In this document: in pieces, positions 24,022-32,354 of the stretch | How positions within the stretch are numbered: the stretch's first letter is position 1 | How the letters are laid out: each line of letters begins with the position of its first letter | DNA from: Chitinophaga nivalis | Lineage (GTDB): Bacteria > Bacteroidota > Bacteroidia > Chitinophagales > Chitinophagaceae | Assembly (NCBI RefSeq): GCF_025989125.1 | Contig: NZ_JAPDNR010000001.1 | Location: forward strand, 7,738,087-7,802,086 | Reading direction: 5' to 3' | DNA length: 64,000 bases | Notes under the pieces: model-generated | What the model saw: the letters and a program-made list of their open reading frames with translations, nothing else | What the model was told of the DNA's origin: nothing | Database searches by the model: none | Program-made: the position numbers and the translations under genes

Positions 24022-24150
24022 AGGAAAAAACCTTTGTACCCTCTCGCCGTAGGATATTCTGTTTTACCACTTCTCACAATATCATAAACAGTAATATTTT
24101 CTACATTTATCCATTTTTTAACTACAAAACACCAAATAAATAGTATTTCA

Positions 24151-24180
24151 TTGAACAAATAACTAATAAATATAGGTTTG
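24151..24180 (+). promoter_or_regulatory. metE promoter
   Basis: TTG (24151-24153), 19-nt spacer, TAGGTTTG (24173-24180): full match to the Bacteroidota consensus, 25 nt before the metE ATG. The short leader leaves no room for a SAM or cobalamin riboswitch. Confidence 0.75.
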
Positions 24181-24205
24181 CATAGAATAAAAAACCATCC
24201 TAGAT

Positions 24206-26491
24206 ATGCTTACCAATATTCCGGGTTACCCACGCATCGGGAGCCAGCGTGAACTGAAAAAGGCCTGCGAAAATTACTGGAGCGGCAAAATGTCACTGGA
24301 AAAACTGGAACTAACGGCCAGGCAGCTACGAAAACAAAACTGGGATACCCTCCAGGCGGCCGGTATAGACCTGATTCCCTCCAATGATTTTTCTTTCTAT
24401 GATCAGGTACTGGATATGTGTCTTATGCTGGGCGTCATACCCGCCCGCTTCCTTCCCCTGCAGCAAACCCTGGCCAATCCCGCCTGCTTGGAACTCTATT
24501 TTGCCATGGCCCGCGGCTATCAGAAAAACGGCTTCGACATCACCGCCCTGGAAATGACCAAATGGTTTGATACCAACTATCACTACCTGGTACCCGAATT
24601 TGAAGCGGCACAAACCTATCGCCTGCTGTCCCGCAAATGCGTTGAAGAATTCAAAGAAGCGCTCCGGCACGGCATCACGACCAAGCCAGTGCTGATAGGC
24701 CCACTGACATTTATACTCAGTGGCAAGATAAAAGACGATACCCATCAAGCCGCACTGCTGGAAAAGCTACTGCCGGTATATATTCAACTGCTTACAGAAC
24801 TGCATGCCGCCGGCGCGGAATGGGTACAACTGGACGAACCTTTTCTGGTGACCGACCTGGAACCCGCTGTGAAAGCGCTCTATCAGGTAGCTTATGCTGC
24901 TATCCATGCGGCATTGCCTGGCCTGAAAATCCTGCTTACTACTTATTTCGGTGGCCTGGAAGACAATACTGCCCTGGCCCTGCAGCTACCGGTACAGGCA
25001 TGGCATATTGACCTCGTACGGGCCCCCGCACAACTGGCCGATGTATTATCCCGGATACCTGCCCATGGCCGCTTATCACTGGGTATAGTAGACGGCCGGA
25101 ACATCTGGAAGAATGATTATACAGAATCTATAGCATTGGTCACCCAGGCCTGCAACAGCATAGGCGCCGATAATATCATGCTGGCCACCTCCTGTTCATT
25201 GCTGCACTGTCCTTACGACCTGGATGCAGAAACCGACATGGACCCACAGATTAAACAGTGGATGGCCTTTGCCCGGCAGAAACTGGCCGAAGTAAATGAC
25301 CTGAAAAGCATTATGAACGGCCGCCATGGACTACTGGAACACAACCAGGCCGTTATGTCCGGGCGCAAAACCGCCGCCAGCATACATATCCCGGCAGTGA
25401 AAGAACGTATGCAACACATCGCACCCGCCGATATGCAACGGCAACATAGCTTTGCCGTACGTCAGCCCTTACAGCATGCAGCCTTAAATCTACCGGTATT
25501 TCCTACTACCACCATCGGTTCTTTCCCGCAGACAGCCGCCATCCGGCAGCTCCGGGCCGATCTGAAAAAAGGCGTCATCACCCGGGAAGCCTATGATGCA
25601 GATATTCGTGCCGCCATCACACATACCATTCGCCTGCAGGAAAAACTGGACCTGGATGTACTGGTACATGGCGAGTTTGAACGGAATGATATAGTGGAGT
25701 ATTTCGGGGAACAACTACAGGGATTTGTATTTACGCAACAAGGCTGGGTACAGAGCTATGGTACCCGTTGTGTAAAACCACCCGTGATTTACGGCGATGT
25801 GATAAGGCCCCATACCATGACGGTGGACTGGAGCAGCTTCGCACAATCCCTGACCAGTAAGCCTGTGAAAGGCATGCTGACCGGCCCTATCACCATCCTG
25901 CAATGGTCTTTTGTGCGCAACGATCAACCTCGGATGCAAACGGCTTTCCAGCTGGCACTGGCCATCCGCGATGAAGTGAAAGACCTGGAAGATGCGGGTA
26001 TTACCGTCATTCAGGTAGATGAACCGGCGCTGCGGGAAGGCTTGCCCCTGCGTAATGCACGGAAAGCCGAATACCTGGAACAGGCCGTACAGGCCTTCCG
26101 GCTGGCAGTGAGTACGGTGGCCGACAGTACCCAGATCCATACGCATATGTGTTATGCTTCTTTCAACGATATCATTGAACATATTGCGGCCATGGATGCC
26201 GATGTCATTACCATCGAAACTTCCCGGTCACAACTGGAGATACTGGCAGCCTTTGCCCAGTTCCGTTATCCGAATGAAGCGGGTCCGGGGGTATACGATA
26301 TCCACTCTCCCCGCGTACCGGCAGTGGCGGAAATGGAAGCATTATTGCACCAGGCAGCCCGGTTATTACCCGCACGCAATATCTGGGTAAACCCCGACTG
26401 TGGCCTCAAAACAAGGCAATGGGCAGAAACGGAAATGGCACTCCGCAACATGGTGGAAGCGGCTAAACAGGCCAGAAGCCAATGGAATTAA
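24206..26491 (+). CDS. metE: Cobalamin-independent methionine synthase
   Basis: A 761-aa enzyme that transfers a methyl group from 5-methyltetrahydropteroyltri-L-glutamate to homocysteine. The N-terminal domain starts GYPRIGSQRELKKACENYW; the C-terminal catalytic domain starts FPTTTIGSFPQTAAIRQLR. Zinc ligands are visible: His and Cys in IHTHMCYASFNDI, Glu in DVITIETSRS, and Cys in WVNPDCGLKTRQW. The length is normal. It has its own promoter and no riboswitch. The organism can therefore make methionine without vitamin B12. Confidence 0.97.
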   Translation: MLTNIPGYPRIGSQRELKKACENYWSGKMSLEKLELTARQLRKQNWDTLQAAGIDLIPSNDFSFYDQVLDMCLMLGVIPARFLPLQQTLANPACLELYFAMARGYQKNGFDITALEMTKWFDTNYHYLVPEFEAAQTYRLLSRKCVEEFKEALRHGITTKPVLIGPLTFILSGKIKDDTHQAALLEKLLPVYIQLLTELHAAGAEWVQLDEPFLVTDLEPAVKALYQVAYAAIHAALPGLKILLTTYFGGLEDNTALALQLPVQAWHIDLVRAPAQLADVLSRIPAHGRLSLGIVDGRNIWKNDYTESIALVTQACNSIGADNIMLATSCSLLHCPYDLDAETDMDPQIKQWMAFARQKLAEVNDLKSIMNGRHGLLEHNQAVMSGRKTAASIHIPAVKERMQHIAPADMQRQHSFAVRQPLQHAALNLPVFPTTTIGSFPQTAAIRQLRADLKKGVITREAYDADIRAAITHTIRLQEKLDLDVLVHGEFERNDIVEYFGEQLQGFVFTQQGWVQSYGTRCVKPPVIYGDVIRPHTMTVDWSSFAQSLTSKPVKGMLTGPITILQWSFVRNDQPRMQTAFQLALAIRDEVKDLEDAGITVIQVDEPALREGLPLRNARKAEYLEQAVQAFRLAVSTVADSTQIHTHMCYASFNDIIEHIAAMDADVITIETSRSQLEILAAFAQFRYPNEAGPGVYDIHSPRVPAVAEMEALLHQAARLLPARNIWVNPDCGLKTRQWAETEMALRNMVEAAKQARSQWN

Positions 26492-26556
26492 AATACGGTT
26501 GACAGATAAAATATAACAGCTCTTCCGGAGATTTCCGGCAGGGCTGTTGTGCATCA

Positions 26557-26579
26557 GCTGTAATACGTAATTTTACAGC
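26557..26579. promoter_or_regulatory. Inverted repeat abutting the CWC-protein start
   Basis: GCTGTAA (26557-26563) and TTACAGC (26573-26579), 9-nt loop; the right arm ends one base before the ATG at 26580. It includes the GTAATACGTA 10-mer also found at 21461 and 30830. Confidence 0.4.
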
Positions 26580-26798
26580 ATGGCTGATCATGAAACCGTC
26601 ACTTGCCCCCGCTGTCAATGCAGCTTCGAATGCCGCGTTGGTACGATACTACGTTGTCAATGTATGGCAGTAACCTTAACGGAGGAAGAACGTTATTTTA
26701 TCCGGCAGCAATATACGACCTGTCTTTGCGCCGCGTGTTTACTGGACTTGCAGACTACCTACCGGCAATCACCGGATGACAGGACGCAGGCATCGTAA
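26580..26798 (+). CDS. Cysteine-rich CWC family protein
   Basis: A 72-aa protein matching the bacterial cysteine-rich CWC family: VTCPRCQCSFECRV, ILRCQCMAVTLTEEERYFI and TTCLCAACLLDLQ. Eight cysteines in CxxC, CxC and CxCxxC patterns suggest structural zinc binding. Function is unknown. It follows metE at 88 nt on the same strand; the hairpin directly before its ATG suggests control of expression separate from metE. Confidence 0.85.
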   Translation: MADHETVTCPRCQCSFECRVGTILRCQCMAVTLTEEERYFIRQQYTTCLCAACLLDLQTTYRQSPDDRTQAS

Positions 26799-26882
26799 AA
26801 TATTGGATAAATGCAGGTAATAAATAACCGGGAAATACAGGAGGAAGGGGTAACCGGGGCCTTCATAACAGTGGTAAAACAA

Positions 26883-26951
26883 TCCGGGATTTTTTAATGG
26901 CAACAGATAACAAGGCTTGCACCGCTACCCGGATGATCAAAAAATCCCGGA
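26883..26951. terminator. Inverted repeat between convergent CWC and FKBP genes
   Basis: 13-bp perfect arms TCCGGGATTTTTT (26883-26895) and its complement (26939-26951), 43-nt loop; the Ts inside the arms may end transcription from either side. Confidence 0.6.
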
Positions 26952-26960
26952 CCTCATGAT

Positions 26961-27392
26961 TTAGCCGGCAATCTCTACCAGTTCCAGATCAAACACCAGA
27001 TCCTCACCAGCTAAAGGGTGGTTCGCATCCAGGGTAATGAATTCTGTTCCGATAGCAGCTACTTTTACCTGAAATACCTGGCCTTCAGGATTGCTCATCT
27101 GCAACTCCATACCAACTTCAGGATTCAAATCTGCCGGGATATTGGCTTTCGGAAAATCCATAATCATCTCATCATTTTTGGGGCCGTATGCCTGATCAAC
27201 AGGGATATGAATGGTTTTCTTATCACCCACTTTCATATCCAGGACACCATTCTCAAACCCTTTAATAACCATACCAGCGCCCACCTGAAATTCCAGCGGA
27301 GGTCTACCCTCAGAGGAATCAAAGGTAGTACCGTTTGTTAAACGGCCATGGTAATGCACCTTCACTGTATCCCCGTTTTTAACAGTTTGCAT
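26961..27392 (-). CDS. FKBP-type peptidyl-prolyl isomerase, SlyD-like
   Basis: A 143-aa cytoplasmic foldase. The FKBP fold starts NGDTVKVHYHGRLTNGTTFD; the active-site stretch is FQVGAGMVIKGFENGVLDM; a flap (IF) domain between EMIMDFPKANIP and ITLDANHPLAGEDLVF gives chaperone activity in SlyD relatives. It lacks SlyD's His/Cys-rich metal-binding tail, so it is nearer the SlpA/short SlyD type. A related motif TATCTTG upstream may be a weak -7 box. It is divergent from namZ. Confidence 0.93.
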   Translation of the reverse strand: MQTVKNGDTVKVHYHGRLTNGTTFDSSEGRPPLEFQVGAGMVIKGFENGVLDMKVGDKKTIHIPVDQAYGPKNDEMIMDFPKANIPADLNPEVGMELQMSNPEGQVFQVKVAAIGTEFITLDANHPLAGEDLVFDLELVEIAG

Positions 27393-27497
27393 AAAAAAAA
27401 ATATTTAGTGTTAAGTAATGACCCGCAAGATACAAAAAGCTGCCAGATTCCCGTTTTTTTCAAACACCCAATACCGGGTTTGACGTATCTTAAGGGC

Positions 27498-28664
27498 ATG
27501 AACCGTTTTTTTATTCTTTGCACGCTAGCCTGTATGCTCCTGACCGGAGTACAGGCACAATATGCAGACCATATCATACCAGGTGCTGCACAGACTTCCC
27601 GCTATCTGCCGCTGTTAAAAAATAAACGTGTGGCCTTGCTCGTTAATCAGACTGCCATGATTGATCGTACCCATCTGGTAGACTCATTACTGAAACTGAA
27701 TGTACGTATCCAGAAAATTTTCAGCCCCGAACACGGCTTTCGCGGGAATGCCGATGCCGGCGAAAAAGTAGGTAACAGCACAGATCCAAAAACAGGGCTT
27801 CCCATTATTTCCCTTTATGGCAAGCACAGGAAGGCCACTGCAGCAGATCTACAAGATGTAGACATCCTTATTTTTGATATCCAGGATGTAGGCACCCGTT
27901 TTTACACCTACATTTCTTCGCTCCAGGAACTGATGGAATCTGCGGCTGCCAGTAACAAAACCCTGCTTATACTGGACCGCCCCAATCCCAACGGCGACTA
28001 TGTAGACGGCCCTGTACTGGACACTGCCTACCGCTCCTTTGTAGGCATGCAGCCCATCCCCATCGTACATGGTATGACGGTAGCGGAATATGCCCGGATG
28101 CTCAATGGGGAACGCTGGCTCAGCAAAGGCGTGCAATGCAATATCAAATACATTCCCTGTGAAAACTACAGCCATAAAGTATACTACCGTTTACCAGTGA
28201 AGCCTTCGCCCAATCTGCCTAACATGGCGGCTATCCACCTGTACCCTTCCCTCTGTTTTTTTGAAGGTACAGCGGTGAGTCTGGGACGTGGTACTGACAA
28301 GCCTTTCCAGGTATTCGGCGCACCAGGCTTTCCTAAAAACGGGTACTCCTTTACACCACGCAGTACCGCCGGCGCCAAAGATCCGGTATTGAAAGACCAG
28401 CTGTGCTATGGCTTCGACCTTAGTAATACGCCGGAAGCAGCTCCAGGAAAAGACAGACAGATTGTGTTGAGATGGTTGATAGAAGCCTATCATCTGTATC
28501 CGGAGAAAGATAAATTCTTTAATCCCTTCTTTAATAAACTGGCGGGTAATGCCACCCTGATGCAACAAATCAAAACCGGTGTATCCGAAAGTGACATCCG
28601 CAAAAGCTGGGAACCAGGGCTGGCGAAGTTTAAAGTGATCCGGGCCAAATACCTGCTTTATTAA
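27498..28664 (+). CDS. DUF1343 / NamZ-type exo-beta-N-acetylmuramidase
   Basis: A 388-aa exported protein. A signal peptide (MNRFFILCTLACMLL to GVQAQ) precedes a DUF1343 domain: NKRVALLVNQTAMID, KIFSPEHGFRGNADAGEKV, DILIFDIQDVGTRFYTYI, LLILDRPNPNGDYVDGPVL and LCFFEGTAVSLGRGTDKPFQ. The founding NamZ of Bacillus removes terminal MurNAc from muropeptides, so a role in peptidoglycan recycling or use is likely. The ATG at 27498 opens the signal peptide; starts farther upstream are unsupported. Confidence 0.92.
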   Translation: MNRFFILCTLACMLLTGVQAQYADHIIPGAAQTSRYLPLLKNKRVALLVNQTAMIDRTHLVDSLLKLNVRIQKIFSPEHGFRGNADAGEKVGNSTDPKTGLPIISLYGKHRKATAADLQDVDILIFDIQDVGTRFYTYISSLQELMESAAASNKTLLILDRPNPNGDYVDGPVLDTAYRSFVGMQPIPIVHGMTVAEYARMLNGERWLSKGVQCNIKYIPCENYSHKVYYRLPVKPSPNLPNMAAIHLYPSLCFFEGTAVSLGRGTDKPFQVFGAPGFPKNGYSFTPRSTAGAKDPVLKDQLCYGFDLSNTPEAAPGKDRQIVLRWLIEAYHLYPEKDKFFNPFFNKLAGNATLMQQIKTGVSESDIRKSWEPGLAKFKVIRAKYLLY

Positions 28665-28700
28665 AGCAGCAGCACCGGCCAGACAATTTTCACGGCCGGA

Positions 28701-28730
28701 TTGCTGTTCATAGAATCCTTGTTATTTTTG
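28701..28730 (+). promoter_or_regulatory. fmt promoter, leaderless arrangement
   Basis: TTG (28701-28703), 19 nt, TATTTTTG (28723-28730); the fmt ATG begins 6 nt later, so transcription should start at or just before the start codon. Confidence 0.7.
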
Positions 28731-28736
28731 CATCCT

Positions 28737-29663
28737 ATGACGAAAGATCTCCGTATTGTTTTTATGGGCACGCCCGACTTTGCCGTGGCGTCACTGGATA
28801 TATTGGTTCAAAACGGTTTCAATATTGTGGGCGTAATCACAGCGCCCGATAAGCCGGCCGGCAGAGGTTTACAGCTGCAACAAAGTGCTGTGAAACAATA
28901 TGCTGTTGCCAAAGGATTACCGGTACTGCAACCGGAGAAACTGAAAAATCCGGAATTCATTGCCGCATTACAGGCATTGCAGGCAGATCTGCAGGTAGTG
29001 GTAGCCTTCCGCATGTTACCGGAAATAGTCTGGAATATGCCCCCCGAAGGTACCATCAACGTACATGCATCCCTGCTGCCTAACTATCGCGGCGCAGCAC
29101 CTATCAACTGGGCTATCATCAACGGAGAAAAGGAATCAGGCGTCACTACCTTTAAACTGCAGCACGCCATTGATACCGGCGATATTATGTTCCATGATAC
29201 GGTTGCTATCCGGGAAGATGAAACCGCCGGAGAACTGCACGATGAACTGATGGTAACCGGCGCACGCCTGTTGCTGAAAACAGTACAGGCCATTGCGGAT
29301 GGTACCGCCCGGGAAACGCCCCAGGCAGACATTCCGGAAGCAGCCATCAAACATGCACCTAAAATCTTTAAAGATACCTGTCAGATCAACTGGGAACAAC
29401 CGCTGGATCAGGTATATAACCTCGTACGCGGATTAAGTCCCTACCCGGCTGCCTGGACCCTGCTGCAAGGCAAAAACATCAAGATCTACAAAGCGCACAA
29501 AGAACACGGCACACCAGCCGTAGCACCGGGCGCATTTGAATCGGATCAGAAAACATACCTGCGCATCGCTGCTGCCGATGGTTATCTGTACCTCGATGAA
29601 GTACAACTGGAAGGCAAGAAGAAAATGGATATCACCGCTTTCCTGAGAGGATACCGGCTGTAA
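28737..29663 (+). CDS. fmt: Methionyl-tRNA formyltransferase
   Basis: A 308-aa enzyme formylating Met on initiator tRNA with 10-formyl-THF. It begins LRIVFMGTPDFAVASL; the catalytic block is INVHASLLPNYRGAAPINWA, with Asn, His and Asp (in QHAIDTGDIM) in the expected positions. The C-terminal OB-like domain begins GLSPYPAAWTLL. ATG 28737 fits the family start; an upstream start would lie in the promoter. No def gene is adjacent, unlike the common def-fmt pair. Confidence 0.96.
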   Translation: MTKDLRIVFMGTPDFAVASLDILVQNGFNIVGVITAPDKPAGRGLQLQQSAVKQYAVAKGLPVLQPEKLKNPEFIAALQALQADLQVVVAFRMLPEIVWNMPPEGTINVHASLLPNYRGAAPINWAIINGEKESGVTTFKLQHAIDTGDIMFHDTVAIREDETAGELHDELMVTGARLLLKTVQAIADGTARETPQADIPEAAIKHAPKIFKDTCQINWEQPLDQVYNLVRGLSPYPAAWTLLQGKNIKIYKAHKEHGTPAVAPGAFESDQKTYLRIAAADGYLYLDEVQLEGKKKMDITAFLRGYRL

Positions 29664-29678
29664 CAATATACCATAAAA

Positions 29679-29716
29679 GCAAACGGGGAACAGGTGATCA
29701 CCTGTTCCCCGTTTGC
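29679..29716. terminator. Perfect hairpin between fmt and the LysM gene
   Basis: 19-bp perfect palindrome (GCAAACGGGGAACAGGTGA and complement, no loop) between convergent genes; the T run is on the minus strand side. Confidence 0.88.
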
Positions 29717-29733
29717 ATTATCACTAATGACTA

Positions 29734-30696
29734 TTATTTATCATCATAATTCAACTCGCAATAAAAGCGGGTTTCATTACTGCCCAATGCCTGCATAGCG
29801 CTATCACTTAATTTGATGATCAATCCGGCATTGGATTTCATCTGTGGAATCACATCCAGTACTTTGGCATATACCGCCTTTCCGTTTAGCGGATTGGTTA
29901 CCTTGATAATGGTACCACGCGGTGCCGTGTTATGCAAGGCGTAATATTTTCCTACTGCATTGCTCTTAAACCAGGTACCCGGGCCTTTTTCCGTAGCCGC
30001 TTTTTTTCCGCCGCTGGTTTGCTGATCGTACAGCTGCTCAAAGTCATTGCTGGTAGCTACTACCGGTTTCGGAGCTGGTACCGCTGGTGTAGTAGTTGTT
30101 TCCGGGGTATCTGTTACCGGACGGGCTTCCGGTTCTTTTTTAGGCACTTCTTTTTTAGGTGCGGGAGCAACCGGTTCTGTTACTGCCACAGCTGGTTTTT
30201 CCTTTTCTACCGGCGCCGGACGGGCAGGTACTTCTGCCGGTGTAGTAGCGCCGCCACTGCCTTTCACAAAACCAATAATCAGGTAGCTGTCTTTTTTCAA
30301 ACCATCTCCGGAAAAACTATTCCATTGACGGATATTATCCAGCGGCACTTTATTAAAGTTTACACTTACCCGGTACAAGGTTTCTTTGTCTGTTACCTTG
30401 TGATATACCGGTTTACCGGCAGCATCCGCCTTCTGAGAAAAGTTGGCAGCGGTAAGCGGAATATGAATCGACCGTCCCAACTGCAAACCTTGCTCCATAG
30501 TAATTTTATTGGCAGCAGCGATTTCTTTTGGCGGCAAACCGTATGCACGGCTCAGGCTATAAAAATTTTCTCCTTTTTTTACGGTGTGGGTTATATAAAG
30601 GCCAGGCGCTGTACCCTGCACCTGTAGTGTGTCCTGTGCCCGTACCACTCCTGCACTTAAACCAAACAAGGCAATTGAAAGAATCGATTTTACCAT
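29734..30696 (-). CDS. LysM-repeat protein with RlpA-like C-terminal barrel
   Basis: A 320-aa exported protein: signal peptide (MVKSILSIALF to VVRAQ), a first LysM at about 29-77 (HTVKKGENFYSLSRAYGLPP), a second LysM-like repeat at about 93-140, then a Pro/Glu/Lys/Val-rich linker (about 145-230) and a C-terminal domain ending with GTIIKVTNPLNGKAVYAKV and LSDSAMQALG. That end resembles the double-psi beta-barrel of RlpA. Together these suggest a peptidoglycan-bound periplasmic protein. Lytic activity cannot be claimed. The ATG at 30696 opens the signal peptide. Confidence 0.87.
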   Translation of the reverse strand: MVKSILSIALFGLSAGVVRAQDTLQVQGTAPGLYITHTVKKGENFYSLSRAYGLPPKEIAAANKITMEQGLQLGRSIHIPLTAANFSQKADAAGKPVYHKVTDKETLYRVSVNFNKVPLDNIRQWNSFSGDGLKKDSYLIIGFVKGSGGATTPAEVPARPAPVEKEKPAVAVTEPVAPAPKKEVPKKEPEARPVTDTPETTTTPAVPAPKPVVATSNDFEQLYDQQTSGGKKAATEKGPGTWFKSNAVGKYYALHNTAPRGTIIKVTNPLNGKAVYAKVLDVIPQMKSNAGLIIKLSDSAMQALGSNETRFYCELNYDDK

Positions 30697-30905
30697 ACTA
30701 ACTCTGTTTATACTATTTCGGGGAACGAATATATGTGTTAAAATTGACAATTCAGTTTAATCAACCAATTGATAAACAAACGGTAAAATAAACTTTTTGT
30801 TGTGATTACCTACACAGGCATCATATGCTGTAATACGTATCAAATACCGGCTGGCATTGCATTTCACAAACATACGCTTTAAGGACAAATAGCAACAGGG
30901 TATTT

Positions 30906-32309
30906 TTACCGCCCTGTAATTTCTTTCAAAATACGGAGTTCTTTTGGATAGTAATTATTCATCCGGTTGGGAAGCATTTTTGCCCATCCCAGATTCATTC
31001 CTTCATACTGCATGAGCGCCCATCCTTTCACCGGGGTGGTGATACCCGGATCTTCCTTGCGCAGATATAACAAGGCTTGTGCCAGACTAAGCGATATGAC
31101 CGGTATACTATCCGCTGCCCATGTACTGGCAGCCAGCTGATGATCCGGTATCAATTCCTTTGGGCCCAGCTGGCCTGCTTTCACACCTGCCTTGCGAATA
31201 TACAATTGTTGTTGCAACAATGCTATTTCTGCGGCGATAACAGGTGGTAAAATCAACACATCATCCTGGTGCAGCAGGTATGCATAATCTGCCGGTGCCT
31301 GTATCCAGGGAGTGAGTTTATCCCGTTCTTTCGCTGTGAGCAATGTTATCCGTTGTTCTTTTTTCTTTCGCGGAGATTCACCGCTACGCTTGCGGAAGCA
31401 GGCGATAAAAAGACCTTCGCCTTTCAGCCGATCCGGATAAAAACGATAACCGGTACAATTTCGTTTATCCGTTACCGTTGGTACGATATGCCAGTCTTCC
31501 GGTATATCCAATGCAATGTTTTCCAACTCAAAATGATCTGCCAGCCAGTCGAGTATCACCTCATCTTCTTCTCTTGAAAAAGAACAGGTAGAATAAATCA
31601 ACACGCCGTCTTCTTTCAGCGCCGGTAATACATCTGCCAGAATACGCTGCTGGCGCTGACTACAAAGGATTACATTCTCCGGCGACCACTCCGTTACCAG
31701 GTCAGGATCGCGGCGAAACAAGCCGGAACCGGAGCAAGGAGCATCAATCACCACCAGGTCGAAATAACCCGGCAATCCACCAAAATCGCGGGGATCATTG
31801 TTGGTAACCACTACATTGGCAGCCCCCCATTTGGTCACGTTATCCGCCAGCAGGGCGGCACGTGGCTTAATCACCTCATTGGCCACCAACATGCTTTCCG
31901 GACTGATCAATGATTGCAGCAAGGTAGACTTTCCGCCTGGCGCTGCACAAAGATCCAGTACTTTCAATGGGGCTGATACATCCACTGTAGCCCGCACGGC
32001 ATGTTCCAGAAACATAGAAGATGCTTCCTGCACATAATAAGCGCCTGCATGAAAAAAGGGATCGAAAGTAAAAGAGGGTCTGGCGGGCAGGTAATAACCA
32101 TCTCTGCTCCAAGGTACTTTTGTCGTGCCTTCGGCAGATAATGCCTGTAAAACCTGTTGAATTTTTTCCGGCGTTTTTAGTTTAGCCGGATTCACACGCA
32201 ATGAAGTAATTTTTTCTGCGGCGGTATGCACCCGCTCAAATGTTTCCCGGTTAAATCCTGGTAACCCTTCCAAAGAAGCAATCAGTGCTGCTGGTAAGTA
32301 ACTTGACAA
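30906..32309 (-). CDS. RsmB/NOP-family rRNA m5C methyltransferase
   Basis: A 467-aa SAM-dependent RNA (cytosine-C5) methyltransferase similar to RsmF/YebU. The N-terminal region is followed by the SAM site VLDLCAAPGGKSTLLQSL. The two catalytic cysteines are in VIDAPCSGSGLFRRDP and YSTCSFSREEDEVI. The C-terminal extension (from about 330) contains segments like the RsmF PUA-like domain. The target is probably a 16S rRNA cytidine; the exact nucleotide is inference. It is 46 nt upstream-facing from pntB on the same strand. Confidence 0.92.
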   Translation of the reverse strand: MSSYLPAALIASLEGLPGFNRETFERVHTAAEKITSLRVNPAKLKTPEKIQQVLQALSAEGTTKVPWSRDGYYLPARPSFTFDPFFHAGAYYVQEASSMFLEHAVRATVDVSAPLKVLDLCAAPGGKSTLLQSLISPESMLVANEVIKPRAALLADNVTKWGAANVVVTNNDPRDFGGLPGYFDLVVIDAPCSGSGLFRRDPDLVTEWSPENVILCSQRQQRILADVLPALKEDGVLIYSTCSFSREEDEVILDWLADHFELENIALDIPEDWHIVPTVTDKRNCTGYRFYPDRLKGEGLFIACFRKRSGESPRKKKEQRITLLTAKERDKLTPWIQAPADYAYLLHQDDVLILPPVIAAEIALLQQQLYIRKAGVKAGQLGPKELIPDHQLAASTWAADSIPVISLSLAQALLYLRKEDPGITTPVKGWALMQYEGMNLGWAKMLPNRMNNYYPKELRILKEITGR

Positions 32310-32354
32310 ACGAATTTTTTCTGCAAAAATAAGTGGAAATGATCAAACAGCGGA

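Noticed and set aside
24010..24205. SAM or cobalamin riboswitch before metE
   Set aside because: The promoter sits 25 nt before the ATG, so the leader is too short, and no conserved riboswitch cores were seen.
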